Under the pieces are notes generated by a model. That model was not told where the DNA came from and made no database searches. It worked only from the letters and a program-made list of their open reading frames with translations. From Candidatus Omnitrophota bacterium (lineage in GTDB: Bacteria; Omnitrophota; Gorgyraeia; Tantalellales; Tantalellaceae): a stretch of 8,939 nucleotides of DNA. The stretch spans positions 1-8,939 of the forward strand of contig JABMSC010000025.1 of the NCBI GenBank assembly GCA_013204685.1, read 5' to 3'. A program made the translations under genes and the position numbers. Of the stretch, positions 1-5,736 are shown in pieces (positions within the stretch are counted from its first letter, which is position 1; each line of letters begins with the position of its first letter).

Positions 1-1
1 C

Positions 2-343
2 CTTACTGTATCTAATATAGTTGTCTTTGATGTCTTGAGGGTAAAAGGGTCCTGTACGATGAGCGAGCTGGCCAGAACGCTCAATTTTACCATGAGCGCT
101 GTAACCGGAATAATCGACAAAATGATAAAAGCCGGCTTGGTAAAAAGGGAACGGTCAAAAACCGACAGGCGAGTAGTTGAGGTAATGCTTCTGGAAAAAG
201 GAAAAAATATAGCTATGAAGATAAACGACGAACGCAGGGACATGACGAACGAGATGTTTTCGGTGCTGACGAGCAGTGAGAGGGATGAGTATCTCCGTCT
301 TATAGGAAAGGTTTATGACAGCATAAAGGGCGACGAGAGGTAA
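2..343 (+). CDS. MarR-family transcriptional regulator, 5' end cut off by the window
   Basis: The reading frame is open from base 2 to the TAA at 341-343, giving 113 visible codons. The true start lies upstream, so the TTG at 35 should not be taken as the start. The visible part begins in the helix before the winged helix-turn-helix, with an LT...VLR stretch typical of MarR proteins. The HTH follows (MSELARTLNFTMSAVTGIID), then the recognition-helix end (KMIKAGLVKRER). The wing has the family pattern D-R-R-x-x-x-V-x-L-x-x-K-G, and the C-terminal dimerisation helix is complete. Roughly 25-35 N-terminal residues are probably missing compared with the usual 140-150. MarR proteins are dimeric DNA-binding repressors that often respond to small phenolic or toxic ligands. 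Only 4 nt separate this gene from the outer-membrane efflux gene, so it most likely controls its own operon. The operator and ligand cannot be seen here. Confidence 0.9.
   Translation, partial: LTVSNIVVFDVLRVKGSCTMSELARTLNFTMSAVTGIIDKMIKAGLVKRERSKTDRRVVEVMLLEKGKNIAMKINDERRDMTNEMFSVLTSSERDEYLRLIGKVYDSIKGDER
335..340 (+). promoter_or_regulatory. Ribosome binding site of the tolC-like gene
   Basis: GAGAGG lies 7 nt upstream of the ATG at 348, inside the last codons of the regulator gene. This supports the start choice and co-translation from one mRNA. Confidence 0.6.
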
Positions 344-347
344 CGCA

Positions 348-1898
348 ATGAAACATTATTTTAAGCTGTTAATTTTTGTTTTTTTTATTGGAACTCTTTT
401 AACCGTTTTCAGGGGCGGGGTGACAGAGGGAGACAGTAATGCCCCTGCGAATTCAGAGCATATTATGGCCATAGACCAGGGGATCGAACGTCTTTTTGGC
501 GGTCAAAAAATAAAAGAATTCTCAATGGAGGAATGTACGCGTCTTGCGATAATCAATAGTTTTGAAGTGAAGATCGCCAAGCTTGACCTTTATATTGCCG
601 AGACGGATCTTATGCTGTCCGAAGCTGTTTATGACACGCTTTTATACGGCGGGGCGAGTTACACGCAGGACCGTAATCAGCAAATATCCGTATTTGCCGC
701 GAAAGATGAACAGGTTAATGATTATTATGGAGGGATCAGCAAGAAACTCCCTACGGGCACGGAGTTAAATCTTGAAGCGGGTGATACGCGCCTCTGGGAT
801 GAGTTTCCTCGGAATTCTTTCGTTGTGAATAACCCCTCACATACCGTAGAAGTGAAGATGGAGGTGAAGCAGCCCCTCGGGAAAAATATTTTCGGATATG
901 TTGACAGGGGAAAAGTTACACTGACCTCCCTTGCTGTCAAAAATGCTTCATTACAGTCGCAGGATGACATAGAGGCCCTTGTTGCCAGGGCGGAGGAGGC
1001 ATACCTTGAACTTGCTTTTGCAAAAAAGAATTTAAAGATATTTTACGACATGCTCGACAGGGCCAGAAAGCTTTATGATTCTGATAACAGGAACTTTAAT
1101 ACCGGCCTCGTAGAAAGAGTGGACCTCTATAATTCCGAGGCAAATGTCGCTAAAAGAGAAGCGGAAGTTCTGGTCGCTGAAAATGATTACAATAGGTCGG
1201 AAGCAGACCTTAAATTCATAATGAATATACCGAGTGACGTGCGGGTAGTGCCTTCAGATGACCTGGAGCTGGCTCCATCACAGATAAACCTTGTTGATTG
1301 CATAAAGGAAGCTTTCGAAAGAAGAAGGGATTATTATATAAGAAAAAGAGACGTGGAGATCCGGGGGCTGGATCTGAAGATAAAGGGCAACGAGAAATGG
1401 CCCGAAATAGATGTCACAGCCTCCCTCACAATGAACGGTATAGATTCTAAATTCAACAAAGCTGTTGGCAGGGGCGTTACGACCCAGCATCCCGAATATT
1501 ATCTGGGCGTTGAAGCCAGTTTTCCTCTTGAGAACAGAGAAGCAAGAAGCCGGTATGATAGAAGCAAGCATGAAAAAGAAAAGTCCATTGTGAATCTGAA
1601 GAAAACAGAGAGGGCTATCATAACGGAGGTCGGCAACTCCTTCAATGATGTAATGGCTTATGAAGCGAGCATTGTTTATATGACCGAAGCCGTAGACCTG
1701 CAGCACAAAAAACTTAACGAAGAAGAGAAACGGTTTAAATACGGACGCTCCAGTACAAAACGGATAATTGATTACCAGCAGGACTTTTTGTTCGCGCAGC
1801 TTGAAGATGCACGTTATATGTTAAATCACCGGCGGGCAAATGTGGAGCTCCTGCGTTCAATGAATACGCTGCTTGAGAAATATGAGGGTTTAATATGA
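348..1898 (+). CDS. TolC-family outer-membrane efflux protein
   Basis: This 516-residue protein fits the outer-membrane factor family. Such proteins trimerise into a beta-barrel and periplasmic alpha-helical tunnel and give RND pumps an exit through the outer membrane. Residues 1-20 form a hydrophobic signal segment with a basic start (MKHYFK); no lipobox cysteine is visible and the cleavage site is unclear. Two OEP-type repeats follow. Repeat one spans about 58-300, with a beta segment near 166-185 (KQPLGKNIFGY) and long helices that include FNTGLVERVDLYNSEA. Repeat two spans about 314-510, with a beta segment near 384-396 (YYLGVEASFPLENRE) and the family-like pattern F-K-Y-G-R-x-S-x-x-x-x-I-D-Y-Q-Q at 463-478. 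The ATG at 348 has GAGAGG at 335-340 with 7 nt spacing, overlapping the end of the regulator gene. The 3' end overlaps the RND gene by 4 nt, so the two are probably translationally coupled. The exported substrate is unknown. Confidence 0.88.
   Translation: MKHYFKLLIFVFFIGTLLTVFRGGVTEGDSNAPANSEHIMAIDQGIERLFGGQKIKEFSMEECTRLAIINSFEVKIAKLDLYIAETDLMLSEAVYDTLLYGGASYTQDRNQQISVFAAKDEQVNDYYGGISKKLPTGTELNLEAGDTRLWDEFPRNSFVVNNPSHTVEVKMEVKQPLGKNIFGYVDRGKVTLTSLAVKNASLQSQDDIEALVARAEEAYLELAFAKKNLKIFYDMLDRARKLYDSDNRNFNTGLVERVDLYNSEANVAKREAEVLVAENDYNRSEADLKFIMNIPSDVRVVPSDDLELAPSQINLVDCIKEAFERRRDYYIRKRDVEIRGLDLKIKGNEKWPEIDVTASLTMNGIDSKFNKAVGRGVTTQHPEYYLGVEASFPLENREARSRYDRSKHEKEKSIVNLKKTERAIITEVGNSFNDVMAYEASIVYMTEAVDLQHKKLNEEEKRFKYGRSSTKRIIDYQQDFLFAQLEDARYMLNHRRANVELLRSMNTLLEKYEGLI
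1884..1888 (+). promoter_or_regulatory. Ribosome binding site of the RND gene
   Basis: GAGGG ends 6 nt before the ATG at 1895 and sits inside the last codons of the tolC-like gene. The ATG overlaps that gene's TGA (ATGA at 1895-1898), the classic arrangement for translational coupling. Confidence 0.65.
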
Positions 1899-4800
1899 GC
1901 TTGCCGAAATTCAGTGTAAATAATTCACTTTTTGTGAACCTTATATCGGGGATTATCCTGATAATAGGGCTTATTGTGGTCTTTGGGCTCAATAGAGAAG
2001 TTTTCCCTAACGTGGCTTTTGATATGGCGAGTATCGTGACTACATATCCCGGATCAACCCCGGAAGACATAGAGAAACTTATTACTGTTCCCATCGAAAA
2101 GGAACTCAAAGAAGTAGATGGCATCAAAGAGATCAACTCGTCTTCAGCGGTCAGTACATCTCTTGTTTATATCAAGATAGATCCCGACGAGCCGAACAAA
2201 CAGAAAGTTATCCGCGACATACAGAATGCGGTTGAAAAGGTAAAGGACCTTCCGAGAGACATCCTGGAGGACCCGGTTGTAACCGAGGTCACCAGCCGCC
2301 AGTACCCCATAATAGATGTGTCATTGTCGGGAGACATGACAGAACACAAGCTTCAGGAGTATGTTGATGCGCTTGAGGATGAACTTGAGGATATTCCGGG
2401 TGTCGCCCGCACAAAGAAAAGCGGTTACAGGGACAGGGAGATCCAGGTATTGGTCGATCATGAAAAGATGGAAGATTATTACGTTTCGATCGATGAGATA
2501 GGGAATGCTCTTGCCGACCGCAATGTAAGCATCCCCGCGGGAAAAATAGACACTGAGACTACAGAGTACAGCGTTAGGACTACCGGGGAATTTCAGAGCG
2601 CCGAAGAAGTAGAGGATGTAATAATAAGGGCCAATGATTCAGGGAACTGGTTAAAGATCGGGGATGTTGCCCGTGTAGAAGATACGTTTAAAGACGAGGA
2701 TGTGATAAATAAGACCCTGGGCACACGTTCGATCAACCTTATAGTTATGAAGAAAGAATCGGGTGATGCGATAAGTATAGTTGCCGATGTGCGCAAGATC
2801 TCTAATGATTTCATCAAGAGGGCCCCTGATGATCTTAAGGTATCGTACGTCAATGATTATGCTTTCTATGCTAGCAGGCGCCTCAGGGTGCTCAGGAATA
2901 ACGCATGGGTGGGTATGCTTCTCGTAATAGGGTGTATGCTTATATTTCTCCAGAAAAGAGTAGCTTTATTAACGGTTCTGGGGATCCCTATAGCTTTTCT
3001 TGCTACATTTATCGTCATGGACATGATGGGTATAACAGTTAACCTTATAAGCATGTTCGGGCTTGTTATAGTCCTTGGCATGCTTGTTGATGACGGGATA
3101 ATTGTGGCTGAAAATGTGTACCGGTATATAGAGGAGGGCGTTCCGCCGAGAGAAGCGGCAGTAAGGGGAACGGAAGAGGTTATGGGGGCGGTGTGTGCCG
3201 CGGTTTTTACCACTATTGCAGCTTTCAGCCCGCTACTTTTCATGACGGGCATTATAGGAAAATTCATCAGAAACATCCCTACTGTTGTCATAATAGCGCT
3301 TCTGGCATCGCTTGGTGAAGCGCTTATTATTCTGCCCTCACACCTTGCGGATTTTGTAAAAATACATCTGGATGAAAAGGGGAACCCCATCGGCTTAACC
3401 AAGGATATGCCATGGTTCAGGAAACTGATAGATTTTTACACAAAAGTAGTTACTGCTGTCATTAAAAGGAAGTATAAGGTTCTGGGCGGGATAACCGCAA
3501 CTTTAGTGATTTGCGCAATTTTGGCCGGTACGGTTCTAAAATTCATTCTTTTCCCCAGTGCAGGGATAAATTATTTTTTTATTAGAGGTGAAGCGCCCAT
3601 AGGGACGCCTCTTTCGAAAACAAGCGAGATGATAGCGCCTGTTGAGGATATAGTGGCAGAGATGTCACCGGAAGAATTGGATACGTACGTAACTACGGTC
3701 GGAAAAATAGAAGAGGACCGCCAGGATCCTTTTGGCGGGGCTGCGAGTAACTTTGTGCAGGTCACGGTTTATCTCACCCAGTCACAGGACCGGAGGCGCA
3801 CGGCGGACGAGATAGTCTCGGAGCTGCGTGAAAAAACAAAACATATAACCGGGTTCGATGACTTTAGATTTGATCAGCCGGAAGCGGGCCCGCCGGTCGG
3901 AAAACCCGTCGAGGCTAAGATACGCGGTGAAAATTTTGAAGTACTTGATAAAATAGCAGCTGAATATATGGATTATCTTAAGACCATAGAGGGGACGAGT
4001 GACGTTACCTGGGACCATAAGCCCGGTAAGGAGGAGATAAGGGTTAAGGTTGATAATAATAAGGCGACTATGGCGGGGCTTACAATAGGCCGGATAGCAA
4101 AGACGATACGCGGGGTGTTCCAGGGAAACATCGCCACAAAAATAAAACCGGTTAAAGCCGAAGAAGAGACCGATGTCACCGTGAGGTTCGAGGAGGGAAA
4201 AAATTCCTCTAGTCTCGATATTTTTGATGAAATACATATAGCTAATAAATACGGCAATTTGATCCTCTTAAAGAACGTTGCGAAAATAGAAAAAGTTCCG
4301 GGGACGACAACCATCCATCACCTGGATGGAAAGCGCGTTGTAAAGGCGTCATGTAACATAGATACCGACAAGACCACTTCTTTAAAAGTTAATCGCATGC
4401 TGGAGAGAAAGTTCAGAGATATTCCTGAAAGGTACATCGGTTATTCCGTAAAGTATGGAGGGGAACAGGAAGAGACGATCGATTCGCTGAAGAGTCTCTT
4501 AAGAGCGTTCTTCTTTGCCTTTCTGGTAGTGTATCTGATACTCGCGTCTTTCTTTAAGTCCCTCATTCAGCCTTTTATTGTCATGCTTGCTATTCCTTTT
4601 GGCCTGATAGGAGTTATTTTTGCTTTCTTGATCCACGGGTTTCCGCTTTCCTTTATGGCCATTTTGGGGATAGTGGGCCTGAACGGTATAGTTGTGAACG
4701 ATTCCATAGTTCTTGTGGATTTCATAAACAAGCTTCGTAAAAGCGGCATGAGTAGAGCCGAGTCTATTGTCAAGGGTGGGCAGATGAGGGTACGCCCCGT

Positions 4801-5041
4801 TATCCTTACGACTGTAACTACTGCAGGCGGCCTTTGTACCGTAGCTTACGGTATAGGCGGCAAGGATCCATTCCTGGTCCCCATGGCCATGGCGCTTTGC
4901 TGGGGGCTGGTTTTTGCGACTGCGCTTACCCTTATAGTCATTCCGTGTATTTATTCCATCATTGATGACATCGCCATCAAAGTGACCCATCACACCAGTA
5001 TGATCAGGACGGAGAAAGTGGATAATGGGAAGGAGAAATAG
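1895..5041 (+). CDS. RND-superfamily efflux permease (AcrB/MMPL-type inner-membrane pump)
   Basis: At 1048 residues this is a full-length hydrophobe/amphiphile-type RND pump, a proton-driven inner-membrane exporter that works as a trimer. It has the expected 12-TM layout. TM1 lies at about 11-31, followed by a large periplasmic loop with porter and docking domains to about 335. TM2-TM6 lie at about 338-485. TM7 at about 530-553 precedes the second periplasmic loop to about 865. TM8-TM12 lie at about 867-1022. The TM4 proton-relay pair is present as D399-D400 (GMLVDDGIIVAENV). In TM10 the site of the AcrB lysine 940 is occupied by N935, followed by D936 (GIVVNDSIVLVDF), a pattern of many non-HAE1 RND proteins. 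The N-terminus (LPKFSVNNS) and FPNV/YPGSTPEDIE are typical family blocks. The gene overlaps the tolC-like gene by 4 nt. The substrate cannot be told from sequence; drug, lipid or other amphiphile export are all possible. No adaptor gene accompanies it here. Confidence 0.93.
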   Translation: MSLPKFSVNNSLFVNLISGIILIIGLIVVFGLNREVFPNVAFDMASIVTTYPGSTPEDIEKLITVPIEKELKEVDGIKEINSSSAVSTSLVYIKIDPDEPNKQKVIRDIQNAVEKVKDLPRDILEDPVVTEVTSRQYPIIDVSLSGDMTEHKLQEYVDALEDELEDIPGVARTKKSGYRDREIQVLVDHEKMEDYYVSIDEIGNALADRNVSIPAGKIDTETTEYSVRTTGEFQSAEEVEDVIIRANDSGNWLKIGDVARVEDTFKDEDVINKTLGTRSINLIVMKKESGDAISIVADVRKISNDFIKRAPDDLKVSYVNDYAFYASRRLRVLRNNAWVGMLLVIGCMLIFLQKRVALLTVLGIPIAFLATFIVMDMMGITVNLISMFGLVIVLGMLVDDGIIVAENVYRYIEEGVPPREAAVRGTEEVMGAVCAAVFTTIAAFSPLLFMTGIIGKFIRNIPTVVIIALLASLGEALIILPSHLADFVKIHLDEKGNPIGLTKDMPWFRKLIDFYTKVVTAVIKRKYKVLGGITATLVICAILAGTVLKFILFPSAGINYFFIRGEAPIGTPLSKTSEMIAPVEDIVAEMSPEELDTYVTTVGKIEEDRQDPFGGAASNFVQVTVYLTQSQDRRRTADEIVSELREKTKHITGFDDFRFDQPEAGPPVGKPVEAKIRGENFEVLDKIAAEYMDYLKTIEGTSDVTWDHKPGKEEIRVKVDNNKATMAGLTIGRIAKTIRGVFQGNIATKIKPVKAEEETDVTVRFEEGKNSSSLDIFDEIHIANKYGNLILLKNVAKIEKVPGTTTIHHLDGKRVVKASCNIDTDKTTSLKVNRMLERKFRDIPERYIGYSVKYGGEQEETIDSLKSLLRAFFFAFLVVYLILASFFKSLIQPFIVMLAIPFGLIGVIFAFLIHGFPLSFMAILGIVGLNGIVVNDSIVLVDFINKLRKSGMSRAESIVKGGQMRVRPVILTTVTTAGGLCTVAYGIGGKDPFLVPMAMALCWGLVFATALTLIVIPCIYSIIDDIAIKVTHHTSMIRTEKVDNGKEK

Positions 5042-5053
5042 GGTATAGCGTTT

Positions 5054-5227
5054 CGTCGTCCGTCGTCAGTATTCCGTGATCCGTGAGAACAAAGGAATCG
5101 AACGACGGAATACGGAATACGGAATACGGAATACGAACTGTGAACTGTGAGCTGTGAACTCATTCTGTGAACTACACCTAGTTCTGCGACTGACACCCAG
5201 CACCCAGCACACAGCACTAACTCCCAA
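5054..5227. repeat. Heptad-phased degenerate repeat tract (array 1)
   Basis: Most of the spacer after the RND gene consists of 7-bp words. From 5054 to 5158 there are 15 consecutive heptads in one phase. They include CGTCGTC twice, CGTGATC/CGTGAGA, ATACGGA three times plus ATACGAA, and CTGTGAA/CTGTGAG/CTGTGAA. Comparing each heptad with the next by hand gives 67 of 98 matching positions. The phase slips by one base and resumes at 5165-5227, with ACACCCA, GCACCCA, GCACACA and GCACTAA. The word changes along the tract but the period does not. A minus-strand open frame across this tract is a by-product of the repeats. No gene is supported here. Confidence 0.85.
5069..5113. repeat. Inverted repeat inside array 1
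   Basis: GTATTCCGT at 5069-5077 is perfectly complementary to ACGGAATAC at 5105-5113, with a 27-nt loop. An overlapping pairing, TCCGTCGT (5059-5066) with ACGACGGA (5102-5109), is also possible. No T-tract follows, so this is not a canonical intrinsic terminator, although it is the only hairpin-capable sequence noticed soon after the efflux operon. Confidence 0.5.
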
Positions 5228-5235
5228 CTTTCTTC

Positions 5236-5262
5236 TTCACATTTTGACCGATCCGATATAAT
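5236..5262 (+). promoter_or_regulatory. Probable promoter of the M16 peptidase gene
   Basis: A perfect TATAAT -10 box lies at 5257-5262. The best -35 candidate is TTCACA at 5236-5241 (one mismatch from TTGACA), but the spacer is short at 15 nt. Transcription would start near 5269, which would leave the ATG at 5263 outside the message and favours a start codon further downstream. Confidence 0.4.
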
Positions 5263-5291
5263 ATGTTATTAGTAATATCATACAAAAAAAC

Positions 5292-5297
5292 AGGAGG
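5292..5297 (+). promoter_or_regulatory. Strong Shine-Dalgarno sequence that decides an ATT start
   Basis: AGGAGG is a perfect anti-16S match. It is followed 7 nt later by ATT at 5305, in frame with the peptidase. No ATG, GTG or TTG lies at a suitable distance; the nearest downstream in-frame ATG is at 5398, beyond the signal peptide. Confidence 0.65.
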
Positions 5298-5304
5298 CCT
5301 AATC

Positions 5305-5736
5305 ATTCGATACTTTCTGATCATATTAACTGTTATTTGTTTAGTTTTTTCCGCAGGTGCGATACAGGCCCAGGAATTCGGGCACGAGACTGAAAAAATG
5401 GTCCTGGATAACGGCGCCACTATTGTGGCGCGGTATGTTCCCGAGTCATCTCTTGTGACCATACAGATAAGGGTCATGTCCGGGCTTTCAAATGAAGGTG
5501 TATACGCCGGAAGCGGGATATCCCATTTCATTGAACACCTCCTTTTTAAGGGGACAAAGAATAAGACAGCCGAAGACATACGTAGAGAGATCAAAAGCAT
5601 GGGTGGGGTAGTAAATGCTTCTACGGGTCTCGACTCAGCAGAATATCACATAACGGTTCCAAATGAGAATTTTGAAGAAGCATTAAAACTCCTGGCAAGG
5701 GTGGTACGGAGCTTGTTTTCACTGACGAAGAAATGA
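5305..5736 (+). CDS. M16 zinc peptidase, N-terminal fragment (frame broken)
   Basis: This is the N-terminal part of a pitrilysin/insulinase-like (M16) metallopeptidase. From the ATT at 5305 the product starts as a compact signal peptide (MRYFLIILTVICLVFSAGA, then IQAQE) with a likely cleavage after AIQA, so export to the periplasm is expected. The in-frame ATG at 5263 would add 14 residues; it has no ribosome binding site and abuts the -10 box. The M16 inverted zinc motif HxxEH is present as HFIEH (codons 5524-5538), in the usual context GISHFIEHLLFKGT. The ALKLLARVV helix follows. After V (5704-5706) the frame goes wrong (RSLFSLTKK, stop 5734-5736). In the other frame the expected family sequence (TELVFTDEEMKLERD) continues. 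Alone this fragment lacks the third zinc ligand and should be inactive. Confidence 0.8.
   Translation: MRYFLIILTVICLVFSAGAIQAQEFGHETEKMVLDNGATIVARYVPESSLVTIQIRVMSGLSNEGVYAGSGISHFIEHLLFKGTKNKTAEDIRREIKSMGGVVNASTGLDSAEYHITVPNENFEEALKLLARVVRSLFSLTKK
5700..5736 (+). other. Frame disruption (-1) joining the two parts of the M16 gene
   Basis: Homology to the M16 family passes from frame 1 to frame 3 at about 5706, where GTACGG would read V-T-E if one more A were present (GTAACGGAG). This fits the loss of a single A. The two frames overlap from 5676 to 5736, and the upstream TGA overlaps a downstream ATG (ATGA, 5733-5736). No canonical X XXY YYZ slippery heptamer lies at the junction. The nearest A-rich site, around 5683-5688, would replace conserved residues with unrelated ones. 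A deletion or consensus error is more likely than programmed frameshifting. Confidence 0.75.

Noticed and set aside
35..37. TTG as start of the MarR gene
   Set aside because: The same frame is open upstream to base 2 with residues that match the MarR fold, so the gene begins outside the window.
5042..5068. Intrinsic terminator after the RND gene
   Set aside because: Hairpin-capable repeats follow, but no GC-rich stem with a trailing T-run is present.
4990..5217. A 75-codon minus-strand open frame after the RND gene
   Set aside because: It lies mostly in the heptad tract, its product reflects the repeats (repeated PYSV/YSVF-like words), and it overlaps the end of the RND gene. No ribosome binding site supports it.
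5054..5227. CRISPR array
   Set aside because: The units are 7 bp, contiguous and variable, with no spacers of constant length and no cas genes.
5244..5249. TTGACC as the -35 box of the peptidase promoter
   Set aside because: It is only 7 nt from the perfect TATAAT at 5257, and no good -10 box lies 16-18 nt downstream of it.
5682..5689. Programmed -1 frameshift site at the A-rich stretch in the M16 gene
   Set aside because: It does not fit X XXY YYZ, and slipping there would replace the conserved LLARVV residues. Homology changes frame only at about 5706.
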